The notes: a model not told the origin generated them from the letters alone. 64,000 nucleotides of DNA from JAGXTF01 sp044224315 (GCA_044224315.1 JBGAKR010000007.1:1-64000), one strand, 5' to 3'; shown: positions 16,185 to 25,332, numbered from the stretch's first letter. Numbers and translations: made by a program.

Positions 16185-17513
16185 GTGTTGAAAGGCCTAG
16201 GGAAAGCATATAAGATTTTGGTTATACTGGCCCTTTCTTTGCCGGTATTGGCCGTAAATGCCCAAAAAATCGAATTGCCTTTGACAGAGAGGGCCGAAGA
16301 TGGACAGTTTAACAAACTGGTAATGGTTACGCCTGTTTTTAGCTTTACCTGCGATTCAGTGCCCAATCCGTTGGATGTTTCAGCCGCTAAACCCGGCGAC
16401 CCCATTATTTGGCGCAAAGTAAAACTGCCTGCCTGGACCCCCCGCGAAAACGGAACCGCACTGCGAACCGGATACGCCTGGGTTTACAATGGCTCTGCGC
16501 CCAATGATTTTAATGCGTCACATACTTTAATAGCCATTGTAAATCCAGGTTGGACCTACTATAAAACCCTTATTTGGACGGATCATAACAATAACCTCGA
16601 TCTTACGGATGATGGTGGCCCCGACACAATGACCGGTGAAAAGCCTGTAACCCTGAGACTGGGTAATGGTCCCAATCCTTATGAGGTGCAGTTAGAACAT
16701 TTTCCGGCCGATCAGTTTCCGCTTTATTGCAGTATTAATGATGCCGAGCTCACTAAGGTGCAGGGCAAACGCAGTTTTATGGGAACCCGCAGCTCGTTTC
16801 GCGAACGCAGGTTGAATGTAATGGCGGGTCGCTGGTCTAACGGCCGAGATTCCTTTTCCATTGCTATTAAGGATGTAAACTGCAATGGGGTGTATAACGA
16901 TGCCAATATCGATATTGCCCTGATAGGAGATTACCATGCCGTGTTTAATAATTTGCAGGGCGTGCTGCTGGATGATGATGCCCAAGCCTACCTGGAATGG
17001 AACAATTGCGCCTTTAACCTAAAATATGTGGATAAGCAGGGTGGCAGCGTAGTTTTGGAACGCGACTCTTCGGCTAGGTTAAAATTTTCGTTGAATAAGG
17101 GCCAAAAAATGCCCCGGTTCAAGTACTGCACGGCTACCAAACCCCAGAAACATAAGTCTATCAGGCGATTAAAGGGTGGGTATACGTATGTTTATATTTG
17201 GCGGGATGCAGCGGAAGAATTTATACGCGATAGTGCGGATTTGCACCATCTGGCCCGTTTGCAGAATAAAGATTTTAGCGTGCTGGCCCTGAATTACGGT
17301 GGAAGTGGCAGGTATGTATTTCAATACAATCGCCGATACCATATAAACTTGCTGCAGGGTTTTAGCTCTAACACCATTAACCGTGACCTAAAAATCAAAA
17401 AGATACCAACTGGTATATTATTGGATAAACGCCAGCGTATAGTGGCGGTGGGCGTTACACCGGAGCAAGCCCGTCAAATATTACTCAATTTGTCTATTAT
17501 TAAAGACAATTGA
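16185..17513 (+). CDS. Exported protein with C-terminal thioredoxin-like region lacking CxxC
   Basis: A 442-aa protein starting at GTG directly after the preceding stop codon. Residues 1-27 form a signal peptide (ILVILALSLPVLAVNAQ). Residues about 30-295 are of unknown fold with several DxNxxxDxxDDG-like acidic turns (DHNNNLDLTDDGG). The last 140 residues resemble a TlpA/peroxiredoxin-like thioredoxin fold: GYTYVYIWRDAAEEFIRDS, FSVLALNYGG, then IPTGILLDKRQRIVAVG. No CxxC is present where the active site should be, so a redox role is doubtful. It may act as a periplasmic or surface binding module. Confidence 0.7.
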   Translation: MLKGLGKAYKILVILALSLPVLAVNAQKIELPLTERAEDGQFNKLVMVTPVFSFTCDSVPNPLDVSAAKPGDPIIWRKVKLPAWTPRENGTALRTGYAWVYNGSAPNDFNASHTLIAIVNPGWTYYKTLIWTDHNNNLDLTDDGGPDTMTGEKPVTLRLGNGPNPYEVQLEHFPADQFPLYCSINDAELTKVQGKRSFMGTRSSFRERRLNVMAGRWSNGRDSFSIAIKDVNCNGVYNDANIDIALIGDYHAVFNNLQGVLLDDDAQAYLEWNNCAFNLKYVDKQGGSVVLERDSSARLKFSLNKGQKMPRFKYCTATKPQKHKSIRRLKGGYTYVYIWRDAAEEFIRDSADLHHLARLQNKDFSVLALNYGGSGRYVFQYNRRYHINLLQGFSSNTINRDLKIKKIPTGILLDKRQRIVAVGVTPEQARQILLNLSIIKDN

Positions 17514-17571
17514 ATCCAAATCCGCATTAAGTATTGATTTTTTACTTAATATTGCAAATACTAATAACACT

Positions 17572-18546
17572 ATGAACAGAAATGTATTGGTTGCAATCTT
17601 CGGTGTACTGCTGGCAGCGTCGCTTGGAGTAAATGGATGGCAATATTTTAAAACGAGCAAATCCGGATCGGAAAACAAGGAATTAGCCCAAATTACCCTG
17701 CTGAATGATTCTTTAAAGAATGAACTGAAACGCATGGAGGATAGTTTGAAACCTCTGCTTTCAAATTATCAGGAAGAAAATTCAAGGCTTACCGGTAAAA
17801 TTGAGGAACTGGAGCAGAAAAAAGGTGCTGCGCCTGTGTATCAGTCTTCTTCACCCGAAAAAGATGCCATTATTGCTCAGTTGCAACAACGCATAGCTGC
17901 ATTGCAGGCCCAGTCTGCAAAAGCCGGTGAGGTTACTAAAAATGTAACTGAGAAAGTGGCCAAAGGCGAGAAACCTACCAAGAAAGATATGGAGGAACTG
18001 GCTAAGATTCGGGAAGAATTGGCTGCTTCCAAAAAAGAAGTGGAAGAACTCAAAGCCCAGCTTGCCCTGGTTACCTCACAGCGCGATGCCTTTGAAGCCC
18101 AGGTGCGCGATGAGCAAGCCGCCAGTGCAGATATGAAAGACCGTATCTCTCGCGGAGCTTTGCCTCAATACGGAACTTTAATCAGCTCTGGTATTGCCAA
18201 AAAAGGCGACCAGCAGGTTGAAACCTTTAAAACCAAAGGTGTAGAAAAACTTAAAATTTCTTTTGATGTACTGGATAATCCTCTCATCCGCGAGCCGGTT
18301 GAAGAAGAAGTAACCATTCGCATTATAGGCCCTGAAGGTGAAGTGCTGTGCTCAAACCCAAGTCTTTCTGACAAGTCAAAATTGTTCTCTCTGAAACAAA
18401 CCATTATTTCAGATGGTGAAATGCATAAAGTAAAATGGTACTACCCCCCCACAGGTACCATTGGCAAACTGAAAAAAGGCAAATACACTACTGAACTTTG
18501 GGCCCGTGGATTGCTGAAACAGAAGAATACCTTCGAACTGAACTAA
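17572..18546 (+). CDS. Membrane-anchored coiled-coil protein, unknown function
   Basis: A 324-aa protein with an N-terminal hydrophobic helix (VLVAIFGVLLAASLGVNGW, residues 5-23) and no obvious cleavage site, suggesting a single-pass anchor. Residues about 35-195 are heptad-rich and charged (LNDSLKNELKRMEDSLKPLL; ELAASKKEVEELKAQLALV), a long coiled coil. The last 125 residues form a beta-rich domain (KLKISFDVLDNPLIREPVEE; TIRIIGPEGEVLCSN; YTTELWARGLL). A strong terminator follows. Comparable coiled-coil envelope proteins exist in Bacteroidota, but I do not recognise a characterised one. Confidence 0.75.
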   Translation: MNRNVLVAIFGVLLAASLGVNGWQYFKTSKSGSENKELAQITLLNDSLKNELKRMEDSLKPLLSNYQEENSRLTGKIEELEQKKGAAPVYQSSSPEKDAIIAQLQQRIAALQAQSAKAGEVTKNVTEKVAKGEKPTKKDMEELAKIREELAASKKEVEELKAQLALVTSQRDAFEAQVRDEQAASADMKDRISRGALPQYGTLISSGIAKKGDQQVETFKTKGVEKLKISFDVLDNPLIREPVEEEVTIRIIGPEGEVLCSNPSLSDKSKLFSLKQTIISDGEMHKVKWYYPPTGTIGKLKKGKYTTELWARGLLKQKNTFELN

Positions 18547-18566
18547 ATCAAATCTGATATTTATAC

Positions 18567-18601
18567 AAAGCCCCCTTGGCCTTGCCAGGGGGGCTTTTTT
18601 T
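18567..18601 (+). terminator. Intrinsic terminator
   Basis: AAGCCCCC...TGGC and GCCA...GGGGGCTT form a long GC stem followed by T7, 20 bp past the stop of the coiled-coil gene. Confidence 0.88.
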
Positions 18602-18706
18602 GTGTTTTATACCTTTCGGTATGTTTTGCATATCGGGGAGGTTGTTTGGCACATTCCAACTTATAGGGTGGTTTTTTCATCCCAATTTTGAATCCAATAA
18701 AATCCT

Positions 18707-19357
18707 ATGAAAAACCTTAGCTATTTATTTGGAGCCGCACTTGGTTTCTCTCTTCTCAGCGCATTTACAACAAAAAATCCTCAACCATCTGAGGCGAATG
18801 CAGTATTTCCAACGGACACATCAACCACCCAGGTTACAGGGTTTACGCTCAGCCCCATTGTTGATTTCGATGCATTTATGACCCTGGCGGCTGAGGTGCA
18901 ACCCTACCGTCGTAAACACCTTGTTTCTTTGGATACTTTTAATAAATGGGCTCAAATGCCGGGAACTGTGATCTTGGATACCCGATCGGATAGCCTGTAT
19001 AAAGGTAAACACCTGAAAGGGGCCATTCATCTCGATTTTACAAACTTTACCCAAGAGTCGCTGGCGGCGCTTATTCCAAACCGCAATACCCGGATTTTGA
19101 TTTATTGTAATAACAATTTCAAGGATTTTTTCTTTGAACCTGATTACTTTGTTTCCAAAGCTATAAGGCTACCTGAAGTCAAAGAAAGTGGGGCATCCAA
19201 AGCCAGACTAAACCAAAAACCTTTAAGCCTGGCCCTGAATATCCCCACTTTTATCAATTTATACGGGTACGGTTATAAAAATGTTTATGAATTGGGAGAA
19301 CAAGTATTTGTGACGGATGGACGTTTGAAGTTTGAAGGAACCGCAGTGGCTCCTTAA
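18707..19357 (+). CDS. Exported rhodanese-like protein
   Basis: A 216-aa protein with an N-terminal signal peptide (YLFGAALGFSLLSAFTT). The rhodanese fold covers about residues 75-215: TVILDTRSDSLYKGKHLKGA is the typical strand-helix entrance, and LIYCNNNFKDFF holds the active-site Cys and loop. Insertions lie between the Cys loop and the final helix (FINLYGYGYKNVYELGE). Rhodaneses move sulfane sulfur; here it would act in the periplasm. The acceptor is unknown. It is convergent with the next gene. Confidence 0.82.
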   Translation: MKNLSYLFGAALGFSLLSAFTTKNPQPSEANAVFPTDTSTTQVTGFTLSPIVDFDAFMTLAAEVQPYRRKHLVSLDTFNKWAQMPGTVILDTRSDSLYKGKHLKGAIHLDFTNFTQESLAALIPNRNTRILIYCNNNFKDFFFEPDYFVSKAIRLPEVKESGASKARLNQKPLSLALNIPTFINLYGYGYKNVYELGEQVFVTDGRLKFEGTAVAP

Positions 19358-19358
19358 C

Positions 19359-19787
19359 TCATTTTAATGTAAGCTTAAGCTTATCGTACCCAATCAGTTT
19401 ACAATCCCCATCATGGATTTTGAAGGTTTTGCCTGCATTCTCTACGGTCCAGTCTGAAATGCTTGTGCAATTATCTAAGCTTGTATAGCCTGTTCCTTCT
19501 TTTTCAAAAAAAGCAAAGGCCTCCGGAAAATCGGGTCTGCAAGTACCTTTGGTAACCTTTTTTTGGTTGTTAATGGTAACCTCCAGAGAATAGCTGTAAC
19601 CTGCCGGTGATTTGAAAATACGCAATATTTCGTTAGAGCTTGAGAAGCAACCAATATTAGAAAATCGGATAACTTTTTCGGCAGGGGCCGCAGTAGTGTC
19701 GTCTTTGTAACAAGGACCAGAAAAGTGCGTTTTTTTGCAGGCTGCCAAGGATACAATCGAGGCTAAAATGATGATGTACTTTTTCAT
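19359..19787 (-). CDS. Small exported lipoprotein
   Basis: A 142-aa lipoprotein from ATG 19787; six upstream codons in the frame lack support. The signal peptide is KKYIIILASIVSLAAC, with lipobox SLAAC, followed by KKTHFSGPCYKDD. Three further Cys residues (IGCFSSSNE, KGTCRPDF, LDNCTSISDW) plus GDCKLIGY suggest disulfides in the exported protein. No known domain is recognised. It ends one base after the convergent rhodanese gene. Confidence 0.75.
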   Translation of the reverse strand: MKKYIIILASIVSLAACKKTHFSGPCYKDDTTAAPAEKVIRFSNIGCFSSSNEILRIFKSPAGYSYSLEVTINNQKKVTKGTCRPDFPEAFAFFEKEGTGYTSLDNCTSISDWTVENAGKTFKIHDGDCKLIGYDKLKLTLK

Positions 19788-19864
19788 ATTAAGAAGGATT
19801 AACAAACCTATAGATGCAGGTTAAAACAAAATGGTTGGGTATAATCTTAAAAAATACAATAGCC

Positions 19865-20127
19865 TTACAAAAAGAGGCATTCCATGTCCAGGTGGTTGTG
19901 AATGCTATGCGCCGCTTCGTTGTCTTTTAGTCCGAATGTGGTAATAAGCGTTGTAAACAAAGATTTGCGCGTACCTGTTTTTATTTGAAATAAGCTGCGT
20001 TTCTGGTCCAACTCCTGGTTGTATTTAAAACTCTACGCCTGCCTAAAACTGCCAGAAACTCTGATTTGGTTGACCGCAGCAGCGATTCGAAAACGGCCAG
20101 TTCGGCTTTTCTACCTATCAGTTCCAT
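19865..20127 (-). pseudogene. Remnant of DUF234-type AAA ATPase gene, internal deletion
   Basis: Reading the minus strand from ATG 20127 gives MELIGRKAELAVFESLL... then FLAVLGRRRV, the N-terminus of the DUF234-associated ATPases up to the base of Walker A. The frame then breaks. In another frame the last 50 codons, ending at stop 19865, read YNQELDQKRSLFQ, then RKSLFTTLITTFGLKDNE and LDMECLF, the characteristic C-terminus of the same family. Roughly 300 or more central residues, including Walker A and B, are missing, and the junction lies near 20035-20050. The fragment cannot encode an active ATPase. It is below the usual ORF size cut-off and easily missed. Confidence 0.8.
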
Positions 20128-20155
20128 TGCATTTATAATTGGCTACAAAATTATA

Positions 20156-20282
20156 ATATAGCCAAATATAGATATTATAAATGGCTATAAGTGTATTATT
20201 ATGTTAAATATAGCCAAATATAGGTGAAAGATAAGTGGCTATAAGTGGGGTAAAAAAGGTAGATATAGCCAAATATAAAAAT
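20156..20282. repeat. 54-bp tandem repeat upstream of the ATPase remnant
   Basis: The motif atagccaaatata recurs near 20158, 20211 and 20265, and tggctataagtg at 20182 and 20236, a period of about 54 bp. The two motifs contain mutually inverted cores (TATAGCCA / TGGCTATA), so each unit can form a cruciform. The array sits just upstream of the dead gene's start, where its promoter or operators would have been. Confidence 0.7.
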
Positions 20283-20337
20283 GGAGGGGAGGGGTTTGTT
20301 TTGATTAAGTGCTTGTAAATGAATGAAAAACGAAAGA

Positions 20338-23172
20338 TTAAAGCTCTTTCTTTAAAAAACGGCCAGTATGACTGTTTTTTACCTTGGCTACTTCTTCAGG
20401 GGTGCCGGTGCAGAGTATTTCACCACCGGCATTGCCTCCCTCTGGCCCAAGATCAATGACATGGTCGGCTACTTTAATTACATCCATATTATGTTCAATC
20501 ACAATAACAGAATTGCCTCTGTCTACCAGTTCCTGCAATACCTGCAACAATTGGCGAATATCTTCGAAATGCAGTCCAGTGGTGGGTTCGTCTAGTATAT
20601 ACAGGGTTTTTCCTGTATCCCGCTTACTTAGTTCGGTTGCCAGTTTTACGCGCTGTGCTTCGCCTCCACTAAGGGTAGTGCTGCTTTGCCCTAAGGTTAT
20701 ATAACCCAGTCCCACTTCCTGCATGGTTTTGATTTTGCGCTGAATATGGGGCATGTGGGCAAAAAATTCCACGGCATGTTCAATGCTCATTTCAAGCACA
20801 TCGCAAATGCTTTTGCCCCTGTAACGCACTTCCAAAGTTTCGCGGTTATAACGCTTTCCATGGCATACATCACATAGTACTTCCACATCGGGCAAAAAGT
20901 TCATTTCGATTACCTTCTGTCCGCCGCCACCGCAACCTTCGCAGCGTCCGCCTTTAACATTAAAACTAAAGCGCCCGGGTTTATAACCGCGTATTTTGGC
21001 TTCAGGTAATTCGGCAAAAAGAGTGCGTATATCCGTAAACACGCCCACATAGGTAGCAGGATTACTGCGTGGGGTGCGGCCAATTGGGCTTTGATCAATG
21101 CGTATAACTTTATCGATATGCTCCAGGCCACTTACCGATTTGTGTGCCAACGGGCGGTAATGGGTGCGGTATACATGGTTTTGCAGAATAGGAAACAGCG
21201 TTTCGTTTACCAGGCTGCTTTTGCCACTGCCGCTTACCCCGGTTACGCAAGTAAAAACACCCAAAGGAAAACTGGCATCTGTATTTTTCAGATTATGCCC
21301 GTTACAGCCTTTGAGTACAATTTTTTCTTTCCCTATTTTACGGCGCTTTTTAGGTACGGTAATTTCGCGTTTGCCAGCCAGGTATTGCGCAGTTTCGGCC
21401 TTGCTTTTGAGGAATTCATCAACCGTGCCACTGGCTACAATTTTACCTCCGTGCATTCCTGCTCCGGGGCCAATTTCTACCAGCCAGTCGCTGGCCAGCA
21501 TCATGTCCTTATCGTGTTCTACTACCAGCACGGTATTGCCCATGTCGCGAAGGTCTTTCAGACTCTCAATCAGTTTTTCATTGTCGCGCTGATGCAGACC
21601 TATGCTAGGCTCGTCGAGTATGTAAAGTACATTTACCAGTTTGCTGCCAATCTGTGTAGCAAGGCGTATGCGCTGGGCTTCTCCGCCACTAAGTGTGCGT
21701 GCCGGACTGTTTAATGTCAGGTATCCAAGGCCTACTCCGTTGAGGAAAGATAAACGGGCTCCGATTTCTTTCAGGAGTTCGGCGGCAATGGTTTTTTGGC
21801 GGCCACTAAGTTTCTTTTCGCAGGTGCCAAACCATTTTTCCAGCACATCAATATTCATGGTGGCCAGTTCGGAAATGTTTTTATCGGCAAAGCGATAGGA
21901 GAGGGATTCTTTTTTTAACCTGGCTCCGTTGCATTCGGGGCAAGTTTGCTGATGCATAAACTCTTCGGCCCATTGGCGAAGTTTATCATCCTCACTCTCA
22001 AAATAGTTTTCACTAATATAATGGATAACCCCTTTGTAGTTGGTATTGTACTTGGTTTTTTTACCGTTGCTGTCTGTATGCTCTACAGGTATGCTTTCTT
22101 CCGAGCCATAAAGCACTACCTCAAGGGCATCTTTAGGTATTTTACTGATGGGGTCGGCAAGCGAAAATTTGTAATATTTGGCAATGGCGCGCAGTTGGGT
22201 AAATGTCCAGTTATCGCGCAATTCGCCTATGGGTACAATACCGCCTTTGTTTATACTAAGGCTGCGATCTGGAATTATGAAATTTAAATTTACCTCAGCT
22301 ATTTCACCCAGACCTTCGCATTTTTTACAGGCTCCGTACCCCGAGTTGAAAGAGAAGGTATTGGGCTGTGGCTCATCGTAACTGATACCGGATACTGGAT
22401 CCATCAGAAATTTGGAGAAAGGGTAAATTTTCTTTTCATCCCATACCAGCAAATTCCCTTCGCCAAGTTTCATGGCGGTTTTTACACTTTCCTGCAGGCG
22501 CTGCGGGTTTAGCGGATTCACCTCTACACGGTCTACCACAACCTCAATATCGTGGATTTTGTATCGGTCCAGTTGCATGCCGCCTTTTATTTCCTGAATT
22601 TCACCATCCACACGCACCTTGTTATAGCCGCGTTTTTTGGTAAGTTCAAAAAGCTCACGGTAATGCCCTTTTCTGGATTTAACCAGGGGGGCTAAAACAG
22701 TGATTTTTGCTCCGGTAAATTTGTCAAACAGGGTTTGTAATACCTGCTCTTCCGTAAACCGAACCATTTTTTCTCCCGTGGTATAGCTATAAGCTTCGGC
22801 TGCCCTGGCATAAAGCAGACGCAAAAAGTCGTATATTTCTGTAACCGTGCCCACTGTGCTTCTGGGGTTGCGGCTAACTGTTTTTTGTTCAATAGAAATT
22901 ACCGGACTCAGCCCGCTGATTTTGTCAACCTCAGGGCGTTTCATATCACCGATAAACTGGCGTGCATATGCGCTGAAACTTTCCAGATAACGGCGCTGTC
23001 CTTCGGCAAAAATGGTATCAAAGGCAAGGCTGCTTTTGCCCGAACCCGATAGACCTGTAAAAACCACCATTTTATTGCGTGGTATAATCAGGTCTACATT
23101 TTGTAAATTGTGCTCGCGGGCGCCAATTACTTCAATGATACCTTCATCAATATTTGCTGCTTTTTTTGCCAA
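20338..23172 (-). CDS. uvrA: UvrABC excision nuclease subunit A
   Basis: A 944-aa DNA damage sensor of nucleotide excision repair; the length is normal. Two ABC ATPase modules are seen: Walker A GLSGSGKSSLAFDTIFAEGQ (near residue 40) and GVSGSGKSSLVNETLFPI (near 645). Signatures are LSGGEAQRIRLATQIGSKL and LSGGEAQRVKLATELSKR. The UvrA zinc finger in module II is CEGCGGGGQKV...CDVCHGKR. In module I the first CxxC of the other zinc site is absent and only ACKKCEG remains. The start is TTG 23172: no ATG lies between it and the upstream in-frame stop, and MAKKAANIDEG matches the family start. Confidence 0.97.
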   Translation of the reverse strand: MAKKAANIDEGIIEVIGAREHNLQNVDLIIPRNKMVVFTGLSGSGKSSLAFDTIFAEGQRRYLESFSAYARQFIGDMKRPEVDKISGLSPVISIEQKTVSRNPRSTVGTVTEIYDFLRLLYARAAEAYSYTTGEKMVRFTEEQVLQTLFDKFTGAKITVLAPLVKSRKGHYRELFELTKKRGYNKVRVDGEIQEIKGGMQLDRYKIHDIEVVVDRVEVNPLNPQRLQESVKTAMKLGEGNLLVWDEKKIYPFSKFLMDPVSGISYDEPQPNTFSFNSGYGACKKCEGLGEIAEVNLNFIIPDRSLSINKGGIVPIGELRDNWTFTQLRAIAKYYKFSLADPISKIPKDALEVVLYGSEESIPVEHTDSNGKKTKYNTNYKGVIHYISENYFESEDDKLRQWAEEFMHQQTCPECNGARLKKESLSYRFADKNISELATMNIDVLEKWFGTCEKKLSGRQKTIAAELLKEIGARLSFLNGVGLGYLTLNSPARTLSGGEAQRIRLATQIGSKLVNVLYILDEPSIGLHQRDNEKLIESLKDLRDMGNTVLVVEHDKDMMLASDWLVEIGPGAGMHGGKIVASGTVDEFLKSKAETAQYLAGKREITVPKKRRKIGKEKIVLKGCNGHNLKNTDASFPLGVFTCVTGVSGSGKSSLVNETLFPILQNHVYRTHYRPLAHKSVSGLEHIDKVIRIDQSPIGRTPRSNPATYVGVFTDIRTLFAELPEAKIRGYKPGRFSFNVKGGRCEGCGGGGQKVIEMNFLPDVEVLCDVCHGKRYNRETLEVRYRGKSICDVLEMSIEHAVEFFAHMPHIQRKIKTMQEVGLGYITLGQSSTTLSGGEAQRVKLATELSKRDTGKTLYILDEPTTGLHFEDIRQLLQVLQELVDRGNSVIVIEHNMDVIKVADHVIDLGPEGGNAGGEILCTGTPEEVAKVKNSHTGRFLKKEL

Positions 23173-23271
23173 TTTTACAGAAGCGCGAAATTACAGCTAT
23201 TCTTAATTTTTTGGTGCGGTGTGTAGAAATGTTTTCGGAAAAGGTGAACTGAAATTTTAACAGGTTTTGTA

Positions 23272-23940
23272 TTACTTACCTGGGGTATAAAGACCGTTTT
23301 CCATAGCAAAAATTACCAAGCCCACCCTTGTGGTAGCGCCGGTTTTTTGAAAAACATTTACCCTGTAGCCTTCCACAGTCTTCGGACTCACAATCATTTT
23401 GTCGGCAATTTCTTTATAGGTATCCTCCGAGCAACAGTGTTTTATAAAATCAATTTCTCTGCTATTAAGTAAGCCCATTATTTCCTTGCTGGGTGTAATT
23501 TCCGCTGGTTTTTGCCGGTTGTGTTCCATGATCCGGCTCATTACAAAACTATCGTAATGGTTGCCATCACTCAAAACTTTTTCAAGGGTTTCAAACAAAT
23601 ACTCGGGCGAGCAATCTTTAAGCAAATACGCCCTGGCTCCACTGTCGATCATTCGAAAAACATTTTCAAAATCATCATTGTGCGAAAGTGCAATGGCCTT
23701 GATTTGTGGGTAATGTTTGCTTAGTTCCTGCACAGTTTCTCCGCCTTCCATCACGGGCATGCTTACGTCTATCAATCCCAGACTGGGTATTTCGTCTATG
23801 TTGGATAGTAAATCCAGTAATTCCTGTCCATGGCGTGCGTCTACTGTGACTTCATATTTGCCAGACGATTCGAGAAGTTTTTTAATCCCATCGCGCACCA
23901 GATTATGATCGTCGGCCAGGCATACTTTTATTTTAGTCAT
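23272..23940 (-). CDS. NarL/FixJ-type response regulator
   Basis: A 222-aa two-component regulator from ATG 23940. The receiver domain (1-125) has the acidic pocket in VCLADDHNLVRDG, the phospho-acceptor Asp in GLIDVSMPVMEGGE and the conserved Lys in YLLKDCS. The C-terminal LuxR-type helix-turn-helix reads LNSREIDFIKHCC then TYKEIADKMIVSPKTVEGYR. Its start overlaps the kinase stop by 8 bp (ATGACTAA), so it is the kinase's partner. Eight further upstream codons in the frame are not needed. Confidence 0.93.
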   Translation of the reverse strand: MTKIKVCLADDHNLVRDGIKKLLESSGKYEVTVDARHGQELLDLLSNIDEIPSLGLIDVSMPVMEGGETVQELSKHYPQIKAIALSHNDDFENVFRMIDSGARAYLLKDCSPEYLFETLEKVLSDGNHYDSFVMSRIMEHNRQKPAEITPSKEIMGLLNSREIDFIKHCCSEDTYKEIADKMIVSPKTVEGYRVNVFQKTGATTRVGLVIFAMENGLYTPGK

Positions 23941-24715
23941 GTACAATGGGTATTTCTGCTTCAAAAATAAAGCCTTTTCCTACTTCTGCTTCTAAATTCC
24001 ACTTTGCATGCATTAAATCCAGTCGCTTTTCAATGCTAATCAACCCCAGCCCCGGATTCACGGTTTCTTTATTAAATCCTTTGCCATTGTCGGCATAGTA
24101 AAATTTTAAATATTCATCTGTGGCTTGCAGTCTGAATGTGAGTACCGTAGCCCTTGCATATTTCATTGAATTGTTTACCATTTCCTGCAAAATTCTAAGG
24201 ATGAATAATTCTTTGGATTTATCAAATTCTCCGGGTATTTCATCCATTAAAAAATCGGCCTTTATGATTCCGGTGCGTTCAATAGATTCTTTCAAACGCT
24301 GAACAGTAATATCCAGTTCCAGTTTGTTGTACAAATCACCACTCATAATATGCGATAGTTCGCGGATTTCGCTGCTGGTTTGGCGCAGCAAATCTATAGT
24401 GGTTTGCACTTCATTATTGATCTCGGGATGGGTTGTGCGTGTGTGATTTAGTTGCAGCGTAGATAGGGTTAGCTGTTGTAAAATATTGTCGTGCAATTCG
24501 CGAGATAACTCATTCATCACATGTTCGGCAGCCTCTTCACGGGCCATACTTAATTCGCGCGAAAAATTGGTTTTAATCTCCAGCATTTCGCTCTGCATTT
24601 TTAATTGACGCACGCGGAGTAACATAAAAATATCGAAGGTAATAAATGCCAGAAAAAGCACTACCCCACTGGATATAACCACAATAAATACTAAATACGC
24701 GACCGTTTCTTCCAT
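23933..24715 (-). CDS. NarX-type sensor histidine kinase
   Basis: A 260-aa membrane kinase from ATG 24715; the extension to a TTG at 24745 is unlikely. One N-terminal transmembrane helix (YLVFIVVISSGVVLFLAFIT) leads through a short coiled coil to a HisKA_3 dimerisation domain with the phospho-His in LSRELHDNILQQL. HATPase follows: N box EMVNNSMKYA, G1 DNGKGF, G2 GLGLISIEKRL. There is almost no periplasmic sensor region, so the signal probably comes from the adjacent multi-pass membrane protein. The gene overlaps that protein's 3' end by 25 bp. Confidence 0.92.
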   Translation of the reverse strand: MEETVAYLVFIVVISSGVVLFLAFITFDIFMLLRVRQLKMQSEMLEIKTNFSRELSMAREEAAEHVMNELSRELHDNILQQLTLSTLQLNHTRTTHPEINNEVQTTIDLLRQTSSEIRELSHIMSGDLYNKLELDITVQRLKESIERTGIIKADFLMDEIPGEFDKSKELFILRILQEMVNNSMKYARATVLTFRLQATDEYLKFYYADNGKGFNKETVNPGLGLISIEKRLDLMHAKWNLEAEVGKGFIFEAEIPIVHD

Positions 24716-25332
24716 AGTAAGCCAAGTGTTATCATAATTACCCAAATGTGCTGAAATACGTTAGGCACCGAACGAATTTTTTTTGCAAGCGGAATCGAAA
24801 CTTTTACTATAAAGGGTTCCATTCCTTCCATTGGGATATTTACAAAATAATACAAGCAATTGGCAATTAAAATCCATAATTGCATATTATGCTTGCTGAT
24901 GGAATCCGCAATAATTAGTCTACGCAGATTTAAATACGAAAATAGTCCTACAATGAATGCAGCAGGAATATAGGTTAAAGTGTTAAAAGTGTTAATACCC
25001 TGCACATAAAAGTAATTAATTATTCCCCAAATTATTAATATCGGAATTAATAACAAACTGGCATTCCGTATCCATTTTTGAGGAGATTTTATGCGGAAGT
25101 AAAGCAAAAAAAGGGTGAATTTAAATATATCCCCTAAATTATATATAAATAAATTATATTGACCTTTTCGGGTTAAATAGATTATCAGAAATTCTTGTAC
25201 AAGTGTATAAAAAACAATGGTTAAAATAATTTTATCACCGGCATTCATGCTTTTCCACTTCCAAATGCCGAAACAAACACAAATGAATGTGGTTAGTGTA
25301 ATGTATGGGAGTCTGTAAAGTTCGTCAAACAT
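24691..25332 (-). CDS. Multi-pass membrane protein, probable sensor partner of the kinase
   Basis: A 213-aa protein with six or seven hydrophobic helices (ITLTTFICVCFGIWKW, IILTIVFYTLVQEFLIIYL, ASLLLIPILIIWGIINYFY, YIPAAFIVGLFSYL, LWILIANCLYYFV, VFQHIWVIMITLGLLW) and short basic loops. No catalytic motif is seen. It overlaps the kinase start, suggesting coupled synthesis and a direct role in sensing; this is inference from position. Multi-pass proteins of this size next to NarX-like kinases occur in other Bacteroidota. Confidence 0.75.
   Translation of the reverse strand: MFDELYRLPYITLTTFICVCFGIWKWKSMNAGDKIILTIVFYTLVQEFLIIYLTRKGQYNLFIYNLGDIFKFTLFLLYFRIKSPQKWIRNASLLLIPILIIWGIINYFYVQGINTFNTLTYIPAAFIVGLFSYLNLRRLIIADSISKHNMQLWILIANCLYYFVNIPMEGMEPFIVKVSIPLAKKIRSVPNVFQHIWVIMITLGLLWKKRSRI

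Noticed and set aside
19806..20337. Non-coding spacer upstream of uvrA
   Set aside because: The minus strand holds two matching halves of a DUF234-type ATPase, so it is reported as a pseudogene.
21091..21714. 207-codon frame opposite uvrA
   Set aside because: It lies antisense inside conserved uvrA codons and has no recognisable domain; its openness follows from uvrA codon bias.
24715..24745. Upstream start for the histidine kinase (TTG 24745)
   Set aside because: ATG 24715 directly precedes the membrane helix, and the extra codons add no conserved sequence.
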